A stretch of 64,000 bases of DNA from Streptomyces rapamycinicus NRRL 5491. Its GTDB lineage: Bacteria > Actinomycetota > Actinomycetes > Streptomycetales > Streptomycetaceae. This document shows positions 35,909 to 44,055 of the stretch, piece after piece; the stretch's first letter is position 1; each line of letters starts with the position of its first letter. Both the position numbers and the translations under genes were made by a program. The notes under the pieces are model-generated. The model saw only the letters and a list, made by a program, of their open reading frames with translations, was not told the origin of the DNA and ran no database searches. Where the stretch lies: contig NZ_CP085193.1 of NCBI RefSeq assembly GCF_024298965.1, positions 11,904,001 through 11,968,000 on the forward strand, written 5' to 3'.

Positions 35909-36987
35909 GCGTTCTGTTCCTGGCCTTCCATCGCGTGCTGAACGGCTGATGCCACGTCCGCCGTGGTGGCGTTGCCGCCGAGGTCGGCCGTGTGGTGCCT
36001 GGTATCTCGCAAGGCGCCCGCCACCGCGTCGCGGACGCGGCGGGCCGCGCCGGTGTGTCCGAGGTCGTCGAGCAGCATCGCCCCGGAGAGCATGCAGGCC
36101 ACCGGATTCGCCATGCCCTTCCCGGCGATGTCGGGCGCGGAGCCGTGGACGGGCTCGTAGATGCCCGGCACATCCGCGCCCGGCAGGACGTTGGCGCTTG
36201 GCGCCATGCCCATACCGCCGGCCAGCACCGCGGCGAGATCGGAGAGGATGTCGCCGAACAGGTTGCTGGTGAGCAGTACGTCGAGGGACCGCGGAGCCTG
36301 GATCATACGGGCGGCCATCGCGTCGACCAGCACGGTTTCCAGCTGGACCAGCGGGTACCGCTCGCCGACCTCACGCACCACCCGGTCCCACAGCGGATAG
36401 CCGTACCGCATCGCGTTGGACTTGGTCACCAGGCACAGGCGCCCCGACCGGCGGCCGGCCAGGGCGAAGGCATGGTGCGCCGCCCGCTCGATGGCCCGAC
36501 GGGAGTGCACGGCGACCTCGATGCCGAGATCGTGCCCGCTCCCGGCATGCGCCACCCCACCGGCGCCGACGTACTCGCCCTCGGTGTTCTCGCGCACGAT
36601 CACCAGGTCCACGCCATCGGTGTCGCGCACCTTGGTGGGAACGCCGGGGAAGGCGCGGACCGGGCGGAGGTTCACGGCGAGGTCGAGTTGCTGCCGCAGG
36701 CCGATGATCAGGCCCCAGATCAGTTCGTGCTCCGGCACATCGGGTCGTCCGACTGCGCCGAACAGCACCGCGTCCGTCCGCTTGACGAGGTCGGCCGCGT
36801 CGGCCGGCATCGCCGCGCCCTGCCGGAGAAACCGCTCACCTCCCCAGTCGAACGAGGTCACGTCGAGCCGGTCTCCGTCGGCCTCCAGCGCCGCCCGGAG
36901 CGTGGGCACGGTCGCCGCGACGACCTCCGGGCCGATTCCGTCTCCTGGAATGACCGCGAGCCGCACGACTTTGGTGTCCCGCGTCAT
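35905..36987 (-). CDS. Tartrate/isopropylmalate-type beta-decarboxylating dehydrogenase
   Basis: NAD-dependent oxidation and decarboxylation of a 2-hydroxy-dicarboxylic acid. The sequence has LAVIPGDGIGPEVV, the NLRPVRAFPGVP and IVRENTEGEYVG loops, TKSNAMRYGYPLWDRV (catalytic Lys region) and LLTSNLFGDILSDLAAVLAGGMG for metal. It is closest in style to tartrate/D-malate dehydrogenases (TtuC/DmlA) rather than leucine-pathway LeuB. I chose the ATG at 36987 with GGAAGG eight bases upstream. First gene of the eight-gene importer operon, it sits 20 bp from a FadR-type operator. It suggests the imported compound is converted to a hydroxy-diacid. Confidence 0.9.
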   Translation of the reverse strand: MTRDTKVVRLAVIPGDGIGPEVVAATVPTLRAALEADGDRLDVTSFDWGGERFLRQGAAMPADAADLVKRTDAVLFGAVGRPDVPEHELIWGLIIGLRQQLDLAVNLRPVRAFPGVPTKVRDTDGVDLVIVRENTEGEYVGAGGVAHAGSGHDLGIEVAVHSRRAIERAAHHAFALAGRRSGRLCLVTKSNAMRYGYPLWDRVVREVGERYPLVQLETVLVDAMAARMIQAPRSLDVLLTSNLFGDILSDLAAVLAGGMGMAPSANVLPGADVPGIYEPVHGSAPDIAGKGMANPVACMLSGAMLLDDLGHTGAARRVRDAVAGALRDTRHHTADLGGNATTADVASAVQHAMEGQEQNA

Positions 36988-37007
36988 GGACGCCACCTTC
37001 CGTTATC

Positions 37008-37022
37008 ACTGGCCTGACCAGT
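37008..37022. promoter_or_regulatory. FadR-type GntR operator, copy 2
   Basis: ACTGGCCTGACCAGT lies in the divergent gap between the importer operon and amidase 2. It has the same ACTGG-N5-CCAGT form as the sites at 23953 and 45412. It is placed to control both directions. Confidence 0.75.
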
Positions 37023-37137
37023 AAGCTCACTTGCCAGGTACCGTGACGACTGAAGCTGTTCCTGTCAAGGGTTCGAACACCGCGGGAATGACGAGGGCCA
37101 CCGCCCGGCGGCAGCCGGGGGAGTAAGGAGAGTGCGA

Positions 37138-38598
37138 GTGCTCACGGAACAGGGCCTGGCCGCCATGCCGGCCGTCGAGATGCTGGCCGGATTCGCCGAT
37201 CGCACGTTGTCGCCGGTCCAGGTCCACGACGCCGTCCAATCGGTGATCGAGGCGCGCGAGAGTGTGCTCAACGCGTTCTGGGTGCGGGATCCGGACGAAT
37301 CCCGCAAGGCGGCACTGGCCAGCGAGGCCCGATGGGCGGCGGGGGAACCGCTCGGGCTCATCGACGGCGTGCCCGTGACGCTCAAGGAGAACGTCGCCCG
37401 CAGGGGTGTCCCGATGCCCTCGGGCAACGCGGGGACGGAACCGGTCGTCCCCGAGGCGGACGCGCCCATCACCGCGCGCGTCGCCGAATCCGGCGGGGTG
37501 ATACTCGGATCGACCGTGATGCCGGACTGGGGCATGCTCTCCTCGGGCGTCTCCAGCCGGCACGGCATTACGCGCAGCCCCTGGAACCCCGGCTGGACGA
37601 CCGGCGGTTCCAGCTCCGGCGCGGGCGCCGCGGCCGCCGGGGGATACGGTCCGCTGCACGTGGGCACCGACATCGGGGGATCGATCCGGCTGCCGGGCAC
37701 CTGGCTGGGCCTCGCCACGCTCAAGCCGAGCTATGGTCGGATCCCGCTGGACACCCCGTACCTGGGGCGTGCCGCCGGGCCCATGACCCGTACCGTGGCG
37801 GACGCGGCCCTGTTCATGCGGGTCCTGAGCCGGCCCGATCCCCGGGACTGGTCGAGCCTGCCGCCGCAGGACATCGACTGGTCGGCGCTGGACGGCGAGG
37901 TGCGCGGACTGCGGGTGGGAGTGCACCTGGAGGCCGGCTGCGGGGAGCCGTGCGACGCCGAGATCACCGCCGCGGTGAACCGCGCCGCCGCGGTCTTCGA
38001 GGCGGCGGGAGCCGTCGTGGAGCCGGTCGGGGAGTTCATGACCCAAGAGCTCCTGGACGACCTGGATCTGTTCTTGCGGGTGCGGTCCTGGAACGACTTC
38101 CGCGCCCTGGAGCCCGAGGCCCGGCTGCGCGTCCACCCCCACGTCATCCGGTGGTGTCAGGGGGGCGCCGATGTGCCGGGCACCAGGGTCCTCCAGTGCT
38201 ACCAGCAGATCATGAGCATCCAGGCGCGGACCGTGGCGGCGACGCTCCCGTACGATCTGGTGCTCTCGCCGGTGGCGCCGGTGGCGGCCTTTCCCGCCGA
38301 GCAGCCGATGCCCTTCCCGGGGGACGAGAAGACCATGGCCCACATCGGCTTCACCGCGCCGTACAACATGTCGGGCCAGCCCGCCGCAACGGTCAACTGC
38401 GGCTTCACCGCGGACCGCCGTCCCATCGGGGTGCAGATCGCGGGCCGGCGTTTCGACGATCTCGGCGTCCTGAGGGCGGCGGCATGGTACGAACGGAACC
38501 GGCCTGCCGAGGCCGTCCCGCACTGGCCGGACAACGCCGATGGGGCGCTCACGGGGGAGAAGACGACATCGACCACACCCGAAGGGAAGAAGCCTTGA
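37138..38598 (+). CDS. Amidase (amidase signature family), paralogue 2
   Basis: A 486-residue amidase with the full triad Lys83 (VTLKENVARRG), Ser158 (TTGGSSSGAG) and Ser182 (DIGGSIRLPG), spaced 75 and 24 residues as in the family. I chose the GTG at 37138, seven bases after AAGGAG; GTG at 37132 is too close to that site. It is divergent from the importer operon and coupled (TTGA overlap) to a GntR regulator. It probably deamidates the imported molecule or an intermediate. Confidence 0.92.
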   Translation: MLTEQGLAAMPAVEMLAGFADRTLSPVQVHDAVQSVIEARESVLNAFWVRDPDESRKAALASEARWAAGEPLGLIDGVPVTLKENVARRGVPMPSGNAGTEPVVPEADAPITARVAESGGVILGSTVMPDWGMLSSGVSSRHGITRSPWNPGWTTGGSSSGAGAAAAGGYGPLHVGTDIGGSIRLPGTWLGLATLKPSYGRIPLDTPYLGRAAGPMTRTVADAALFMRVLSRPDPRDWSSLPPQDIDWSALDGEVRGLRVGVHLEAGCGEPCDAEITAAVNRAAAVFEAAGAVVEPVGEFMTQELLDDLDLFLRVRSWNDFRALEPEARLRVHPHVIRWCQGGADVPGTRVLQCYQQIMSIQARTVAATLPYDLVLSPVAPVAAFPAEQPMPFPGDEKTMAHIGFTAPYNMSGQPAATVNCGFTADRRPIGVQIAGRRFDDLGVLRAAAWYERNRPAEAVPHWPDNADGALTGEKTTSTTPEGKKP

Positions 38599-39362
38599 GC
38601 GACGGGGCACAGTTCCGGCAGGTCGCGCCGGTACGGCTCTACCAGCGCATCGTCGAGCAGATCGAGCAGGCGATCGTGAGCGGTGACCTCAAGCCCGGTC
38701 AACGGCTGCCGAGCGAGCGGGAGTTGGTGACGCAGTTCGGGGCCAGCCGCCCCACGGTGCGCGAGGCGCTGCGGGTGCTGGAGAGCGACGGCCTCGTCCG
38801 ATCGCGCCCGGGCGACCCGAACGGCCCGGAGATCCTGCCCTTCTCGTCGGCCGGTCTGACCAAGCAGATGACCCGGCTCGTCCAGTTCGACAACGTGTCG
38901 ATGGCCGAACTGATCTCGTTCCGCATGATCCTCGACGGGTCGGCGAGCTCGCTCGCGGCCCGGCTGCGGTCCGAGGAGGAGCTGTCCGCCATGGAACGGA
39001 CGATCGCCGTCATGTCGGATGCGATCGAGGCGGGTTACGAGGAGTTCAGCAAGGCCGACGTCGCCTTCCACGAGGCGGTGGCCGTGGCCAGCCGCAACTC
39101 CCTCATCGAGGTCTGCAACCAGGTCGTCAGGGGCGCCGTCCTCGCGCTGATCTCGGACAAGGTCGCCCATGCGCACAACAGCGCGGCTCTCATGCGGGAG
39201 TCGCTCCGTCACCATCAGGAGGTGCTCGAGGCGATCCGGGCGGGGGACGGCCAGGCGGCGGCACACATCTCGCGGCGCAAGCTCTACGAGTACTACGCCG
39301 GCTACGTCCCCGAGGACGAGCGGGGTCCGCTGCTCGCGCTCGTGGACGACGAAGAGAGCTGA
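38595..39362 (+). CDS. GntR regulator, FadR subfamily, 1
   Basis: A 255-residue regulator starting at a TTG that overlaps the amidase stop; GAAGGGAAG is the ribosome site. The winged helix is visible as LPSERELVTQFGASRPTVREALRVLESDGLVRSRPG, and the FCD domain has the metal/ligand pattern (DVAFHEAVAVASRN, HHQEVLEAIRAGD). FadR-subfamily proteins recognise TGGT-N-ACCA type palindromes, and three such sites lie in the island, so this protein or its paralogue at 41056 is the likely regulator. The inducer is probably an acidic intermediate. Confidence 0.92.
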   Translation: MSDGAQFRQVAPVRLYQRIVEQIEQAIVSGDLKPGQRLPSERELVTQFGASRPTVREALRVLESDGLVRSRPGDPNGPEILPFSSAGLTKQMTRLVQFDNVSMAELISFRMILDGSASSLAARLRSEEELSAMERTIAVMSDAIEAGYEEFSKADVAFHEAVAVASRNSLIEVCNQVVRGAVLALISDKVAHAHNSAALMRESLRHHQEVLEAIRAGDGQAAAHISRRKLYEYYAGYVPEDERGPLLALVDDEES

Positions 39363-39367
39363 CCCGG

Positions 39368-39392
39368 CTCCTCCCGCCCGGGGCGGGAGGAG
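39368..39392. terminator. Bidirectional terminator, 12-bp stem
   Basis: CTCCTCCCGCCC and GGGCGGGAGGAG pair perfectly around a single G (effective loop slightly larger). It lies in the 36-bp gap between convergent GntR and SDR genes. Confidence 0.8.
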
Positions 39393-39398
39393 TTCCCC

Positions 39399-40118
39399 TC
39401 AGTGCAGCGACCGGCCGCCGTCGACGGCGAGGGTGGCTCCGGTGAGGTAGCCGTTGGTCCCGGCCAGCACCACCGCCTCGGCGATCTCCTCGGCCGTGCC
39501 CGCCCTGCCGATCAGGTAGCCGCGGCGCTCGTCGACGTGCTCGCGCTCGCTCGGCGAGCGCTGCTCCTGAGCCGCCCTGGCCAGGGGAGTGTCGACCAGC
39601 CCTGGGCATACACAGTTCACCCGGATGCCCCGGGGGGCGAGGTCCAGTGCCATCGAGCGGCTCAGCCCCACGGCTGCGGACTTCGACGCGACATAGGCGG
39701 CCATCTCGGGGATCGGCCGCACCCCGGCGGCCGACGAGACGACCACGATCGCCGCGCCTTCGCCCATGAGGGGCAGCAGCGCCCGGCTGACCGTCCACAC
39801 CCCGGTCACGTTGACCGCGAAGGCCCGGTGCCAGTCCTCCTCCGCCGTCCCGGCCGCGGTGTCCACCGCTCCGACGGCGACCGCTCCCGCGCAGTGCACC
39901 AGCAGGTCGAGGTGGCCGTGGGCGTGGGCGACCCGCTCGGCGAGCGCGTGGACGGACGCGCTGTCGGTGACGTCCACGGGCTCTTCCCCCGCGGCCGGAG
40001 CCCGGTCCGCCACCACCACGGCGGTGCCTCCCGCCCGCAGCCGCGCGGCCACGGCGGCACCGATTCCACTGGCGCCCCCCGTGACCACCGCGACGCCCGG
40101 AGTGATCCCGGCGCTCAT
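39399..40118 (-). CDS. Short-chain dehydrogenase/reductase
   Basis: A 239-residue classical SDR with VAVVTGGASGIGAAVAARL, the catalytic Ser in IVVVSSAAGVRP, the pair YVASKSAAVGLSRSMAL, and the end motif GATLAVDGGRS. HCAGAVAVG stands where NNAG usually is. The ATG overlaps the stop of the deacetylase-like gene (ATGA). It is probably part of the same degradation path. Substrate unknown. Confidence 0.9.
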   Translation of the reverse strand: MSAGITPGVAVVTGGASGIGAAVAARLRAGGTAVVVADRAPAAGEEPVDVTDSASVHALAERVAHAHGHLDLLVHCAGAVAVGAVDTAAGTAEEDWHRAFAVNVTGVWTVSRALLPLMGEGAAIVVVSSAAGVRPIPEMAAYVASKSAAVGLSRSMALDLAPRGIRVNCVCPGLVDTPLARAAQEQRSPSEREHVDERRGYLIGRAGTAEEIAEAVVLAGTNGYLTGATLAVDGGRSLH

Positions 40119-40930
40119 GTGGCGTCCCGCTCGGCGAGGAGCCCCGGACGAACGCGCTCGGCGTAGTCGGCGCAGGCCAGGAACTCCGCGCGCCCGGAGG
40201 CCAGCACATGCCGGATGGTCTGCTCCAGGACCCACATCCGGGACGGCCGTCCGATGATCTGTGGGTGCATGGCGAGCATGAAGTGCGTCCCCGGCTCCTC
40301 GACCAGGCCGTCGAACTCCCGGGTCCAGGTCTCGAGCACCGCCGAGGGCGCCGACATCACCCGTCCCGCCACGCGGTTGGTGTACATGAAGACCGGGGTG
40401 TCGACGAGGGCCCAGGCGAACGGGAGCTCGACGATGCCGGTTGTGCGGTCGCGCGTGTCCAGCAGGTGGGCCGAGTCGGAGTCGAAGAGGTTGGAGGAGA
40501 ACCGCATGCCGTGCTTCTCCATCAGCTTCACCGAGTGCGGGGTGAGCTCCGCGGCGGGCGAGCGCCAGCCCTGGGGCGCGCGGCCCGTCGCCCGCGTGAT
40601 GGCGTCCGCGGCGAGCTGGAACTCCTCGGCCTCCTGCTCCTCGCCGAGCTGCTCCGACCAGGCGTGGGTGTGGCTGTGGTGCTCGATGGTCAGCCCGGCC
40701 TCCAGGATCGCCTCGATCTGGGCGGGGTAGCGCTCCACGACCTGGCCGGGGACGAAGAAGGTGGCCGTGACGTCGTAGCGGCGCAGCAGGGCGAGGATCC
40801 GGGGCAGTCCCACCTTCGGGCCGTAGTGTCCCTGGGACACCCAGACCGGCTTGTCCGCTCCGGCGGGGTCGCGGGCCGTCCAGAGGAGTTCGGCGTCCAT
40901 GTCGAAGGTCAGCAGAACGGGCGTGGTCAT
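40115..40930 (-). CDS. NodB-fold polysaccharide deacetylase-family protein, imidase/PuuE-like
   Basis: A 271-residue cytoplasmic NodB-homology hydrolase: LLTFDMDAELLW at the N-terminus (metal Asp), YDVTATFFVPGQVVERYP, the metal His pair in IEHHSHTHAW, the GWRSPAAELTPHSVKLMEKHG motif, and HPQIIGRPSRM. It has no signal peptide, so cell-wall polysaccharide is unlikely. The same subfamily includes PgdA of Helicobacter, allantoinase PuuE and cyclic imide hydrolases. Among amidases and a diacid dehydrogenase, a cyclic imide or similar amide ring is an attractive substrate (inference). It is coupled to the SDR. A degenerate operator lies upstream. Confidence 0.85.
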   Translation of the reverse strand: MTTPVLLTFDMDAELLWTARDPAGADKPVWVSQGHYGPKVGLPRILALLRRYDVTATFFVPGQVVERYPAQIEAILEAGLTIEHHSHTHAWSEQLGEEQEAEEFQLAADAITRATGRAPQGWRSPAAELTPHSVKLMEKHGMRFSSNLFDSDSAHLLDTRDRTTGIVELPFAWALVDTPVFMYTNRVAGRVMSAPSAVLETWTREFDGLVEEPGTHFMLAMHPQIIGRPSRMWVLEQTIRHVLASGRAEFLACADYAERVRPGLLAERDAT

Positions 40931-40981
40931 CGATGTGCTCCTGGCTGGATCCGCACGGGACGTCCGTCCCTGCGGGAATTG

Positions 40982-40993
40982 TGGTCTGAACAG
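40982..40993. promoter_or_regulatory. Degenerate FadR-type half-operator
   Basis: TGGTCTGAACAG resembles TGGTCNGACCAG with one changed base in the right half. It is in the divergent gap between the deacetylase-like gene and the second GntR gene. Weak on its own; supported by the three good copies elsewhere. Confidence 0.35.
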
Positions 40994-41055
40994 CTGCTAG
41001 GTTGAGTATGTGGCTGTGTGGGGCGCGGCCCGGGGGACGACGGGACTGGGGAGCG

Positions 41056-41817
41056 ATGTTCACGCCGGTAGACAAGAAGCGGGCCTTCGAGGCGGTCGTC
41101 CAGCAGATCGAGTCGGCGATCTACGCCGGCGAGTACGCCCCCGGTGACTTCCTGCCGCCCGAGCGGACGCTGGTCGAGGACTTCGGGGTGGGCCGGTCCA
41201 CGGTCCGCGAGGCGCTGCGGATCCTGGAGAGCATGGGCCTGGTGCGGACCAGTCCGGGCAGCCGGAGCGGGCCCGAGGTCTGCGGCTCGGTGACCCCGGG
41301 CCTGACCCGGATGCTGCGGGGCGCGGTACGGATGGAGGAGATCCCGGTGGTGGACCTCGTCCAGTACCGGATCATCGCCGGAGCCGCCGCCAACCGGCTC
41401 GCGGCTCATCTGCGGACCGATGAACACCTCGAGCGGATGGAGGCGGCGATCGAGGCGATGGAGGCCGCCACCGACGCCGCCACCTTCGCCGCGGCGGACG
41501 ACGGCTTCCACGTGGTGGTCCGGGAGGCGGCCGGGAACCGTGTGCTCGGGATGGTGGGCGGCGTGATTCAGGACGCCACCCTCGATCTGGTGGCCGGGGC
41601 CGTCGGCCCAGCGGCCGGTGCGTCGCGGATGCGGCGGGAGTTCATCGCGGACCACCGCCGCATCCTCGCCGCGATCGCCGGGGGCGACGGTGACACCGCG
41701 GCCCGGCTGGCCAGCCAGACCCTGTACGACGCCTACGCCGACGCCCTCGACGAGGAGCAGCGGCACCGGCTCGCGGTGCTGCTCGAGCCGGACGTGCGGA
41801 ACTCGCGCGGCCACTGA
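41056..41817 (+). CDS. GntR regulator, FadR subfamily, 2
   Basis: A 253-residue regulator with LPPERTLVEDFGVGRSTVREALRILESMGLVRTSPGSRSGPEV and an FCD domain (DDGFHVVVREAAGNRVLGM, DHRRILAAIAGGD). I chose the ATG at 41056 with GGGGAG six bases upstream; an earlier ATG at 41002 lacks this. It resembles the regulator at 38595 across the DNA-binding domain, so the two may bind related sites. It is divergent from the deacetylase-SDR pair and nearly abuts (7 bp) the convergent amidase 3. Confidence 0.92.
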   Translation: MFTPVDKKRAFEAVVQQIESAIYAGEYAPGDFLPPERTLVEDFGVGRSTVREALRILESMGLVRTSPGSRSGPEVCGSVTPGLTRMLRGAVRMEEIPVVDLVQYRIIAGAAANRLAAHLRTDEHLERMEAAIEAMEAATDAATFAAADDGFHVVVREAAGNRVLGMVGGVIQDATLDLVAGAVGPAAGASRMRREFIADHRRILAAIAGGDGDTAARLASQTLYDAYADALDEEQRHRLAVLLEPDVRNSRGH

Positions 41818-41824
41818 GCCCACC

Positions 41825-43288
41825 TCACCCGGCCGTGGCCGAACGCGTCGGCCACGGTGCGGGGCGCGGCGGGAAGACATGCCTCTGCACCGCGTCGGCC
41901 ACGTCCAGGAGACGGTCCTCGGCCCCCGGGCGGCCCAGCACCTGCAGCCCCACCGGCATGCCCGCCACCGTTCCGCACGGCACCGTGATCGCCGGGTAGC
42001 CGGTGTAGTTGGCCAGGAAGGTGTACGCGACCAGCTCGCGGCGGGCGACCTCGGGCAGGGCGTCGGGCGGACCGCCCGCGCCTTCCGGTGCGATCACTCC
42101 CGTGGTGGGCGTCACCAGGAAGTCGACGTCGTCGAGCAGCGTGTCGAGGTGGTCCGCGGCGGCGTCCGCACGGCCCAGCGACTCCGAGTACCGCGCGCCG
42201 CTGACCTCGGCCGCCCGCTCGAAGTGGTGGCGTGCGTAGCCGGAGAGGAGCCGGCGCGAGGCCGCGTCGGCCATCATCCGGTCCCCTCCGGTGGCCAGCC
42301 GGTCGGCCATCATGGCGTCGTAGAAGGGCTCGGCGAACCGGGGCGTGTCCAGGCCGAGCCGGCTGTCGTCGACCTCGACGTCGTCGAGGAGGGCGAGCCG
42401 TCCCACCGCGACGCGGACCGCCTCGACCACCTCGGGGGCGGCGTCCCGGCCGCTCTCGGCGACCCAGCGCAGCCGCCACCCGGGGTGCGCGGACCGCATC
42501 AGGGCATCGCGGTCGACGAAGGTGCGGGTGCTCCGCTCGGCGTCCCACGGCCCCCGCATGGCCTGCCACATCGCACGGGCGTCCGCGGCCCGCAACGCCA
42601 GCGGGCCGGGGACGGAGAACCGGCGGGTGCCGATGAACCCGCCACCGGCCGGCGTGGCCCCACGGGACGGCTTGAGCCCGACCACACCGCACAGGGCCGC
42701 CGGAATGCGCACCGACCCTCCCCCGTCACTGCCCAGGGCGACCGGGGTCAGACCGGCGGCGACGGAGGCCGCCGCGCCCCCGCTGGACCCGCCGCAGATG
42801 CGGGCCGGGTCCCACGGGTTGAGCGTCTCCGGCTGGAGTTCGTTGACCGTGCGGATGTAGATCGCGAATTCGGGGGTGTTGGTCTTGCCGACGAGGATTC
42901 CCCCCGCGCGCCGGATGCGAGCGACCACGGGGGCGTCCCGCACCGGCACGTGTTCGGCGAACACCGCGGAGCCGAACGTCGTACGGACCTGGCCGGTCGG
43001 GTAGGTGTCCTTGACCGAGAAGGGGACCCCGTGCATCGGCCCCGGGCGATCCGGTGCCGCGTCGGCCGCCTCGGCATCGGCGAGCGCCCGCTCGGGGCAG
43101 ACCGTGAGGAAGGCGTGCAGCCCGGGGTCGCGGTCGCGGATCCGGTCCAGGCTCTCCCGGGTGGCCGTCACGGCGGACCGGACCCGCTCCTTCCGCTGTG
43201 CGTCCTGCCGTACGTCCCGCTGTGTGTCAGGGGCGCTCGCCAAGGTGTTCACTCCGATCGTGGTTCGGGAATGACCGGGGGCGGTCAT
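41825..43288 (-). CDS. Amidase (amidase signature family), paralogue 3
   Basis: A 487-residue amidase with Lys93 (FSVKDTYPTG), Ser168 (ICGGSSGGAA) and Ser192 (DGGGSVRIPAA) at the canonical 75 and 24 spacing. GKTNTPEFAIYIRTVNELQPETLNPWD is the aryl-amidase-like segment before the serines. The ATG overlaps the SDR stop (ATGA). Third gene of the transporter operon (MHS transporter, SDR, amidase) that starts under a FadR-type operator. Confidence 0.93.
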   Translation of the reverse strand: MTAPGHSRTTIGVNTLASAPDTQRDVRQDAQRKERVRSAVTATRESLDRIRDRDPGLHAFLTVCPERALADAEAADAAPDRPGPMHGVPFSVKDTYPTGQVRTTFGSAVFAEHVPVRDAPVVARIRRAGGILVGKTNTPEFAIYIRTVNELQPETLNPWDPARICGGSSGGAAASVAAGLTPVALGSDGGGSVRIPAALCGVVGLKPSRGATPAGGGFIGTRRFSVPGPLALRAADARAMWQAMRGPWDAERSTRTFVDRDALMRSAHPGWRLRWVAESGRDAAPEVVEAVRVAVGRLALLDDVEVDDSRLGLDTPRFAEPFYDAMMADRLATGGDRMMADAASRRLLSGYARHHFERAAEVSGARYSESLGRADAAADHLDTLLDDVDFLVTPTTGVIAPEGAGGPPDALPEVARRELVAYTFLANYTGYPAITVPCGTVAGMPVGLQVLGRPGAEDRLLDVADAVQRHVFPPRPAPWPTRSATAG

Positions 43289-44055
43289 GACCAGCCGCCG
43301 AAGATCGACCAGCCGCCGTCAACGGCGAGGGTCTGACCCGTGACATAGGAGGCCTCGGCCGAGAGCAGGAAGCGCACGACGGTCGCGACCTCGGCGGGCG
43401 ACCCGAGGCGGCGCAGCGGGGTACGCCCGAGGACGCCCCGCTCGTCGAGCAGACCGCGGGCGAAGTTGCGCTCGACCAGCGGGGTGCGGATCGTGCCCGG
43501 GGCGACCGCGTTCACCCGGATCCCGGCGGCGGCCCACTCGGCGGCAAGCTGGCGGACGAGTCCCTCGAGACCCGCCTTCACCGCGCCGTACCCCGTCCGC
43601 CCGGCCAGCGCCCGGCCCGCGGCCAGGCTCGACATCGCCACCACCGCGCCCTCACTGGCGGCCAGCAGCGGGTGGGCGGTGCGCAGCAGCCGGGCGGCGG
43701 CCTCGACGTGCACCGCCCACAGCTGATGCCAGCCCGCGTCGTCGATCTCCAGGAACGAGCGGGTCATGCCGGTGCCCGCGTTGCTGACCACCCCGTCGAC
43801 GCGTCCGAAGGCCGACTCCGCGGCCTCGACGAGCGCCCGGGTGGTAGCCGGGTCGGCGACATCGCCCGCCACCGCGACACAGCCACGGCCCTCGGCCCGC
43901 ACCTCCGACTCCGCCCGCGCCAGGTCGCCGTCCGCGTCGAGGCCGTGCACGACCACGTCCCAGCCGGTGCGGGCGAGCGCGAGGGCGCACGCCCGCCCGA
44001 TGCCCGACGACGAGCCGGTCACCACCGCGACGGGCGCTCCCTTCCCGGCGCTCAT
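43285..44055 (-). CDS. Short-chain dehydrogenase/reductase
   Basis: A 256-residue classical SDR: VAVVTGSSSGIGRACALAL, SNAG, catalytic Ser in VVAMSSLAAGRA, TGYGAVKAGLEGLVRQLA (YxxxK), and the end motif ASYVTGQTLAVDGGW. The ATG overlaps the transporter stop (ATGA), and its own stop overlaps amidase 3. This tight coupling suggests fixed stoichiometry between import, oxidoreduction and amide hydrolysis. Confidence 0.91.
   Translation of the reverse strand: MSAGKGAPVAVVTGSSSGIGRACALALARTGWDVVVHGLDADGDLARAESEVRAEGRGCVAVAGDVADPATTRALVEAAESAFGRVDGVVSNAGTGMTRSFLEIDDAGWHQLWAVHVEAAARLLRTAHPLLAASEGAVVAMSSLAAGRALAGRTGYGAVKAGLEGLVRQLAAEWAAAGIRVNAVAPGTIRTPLVERNFARGLLDERGVLGRTPLRRLGSPAEVATVVRFLLSAEASYVTGQTLAVDGGWSIFGGWS

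Noticed and set aside
41056..43288. Three amidases and three SDRs as recent tandem duplications
   Set aside because: Outside the catalytic motifs they differ strongly in sequence and length, so they look like separately recruited paralogues.
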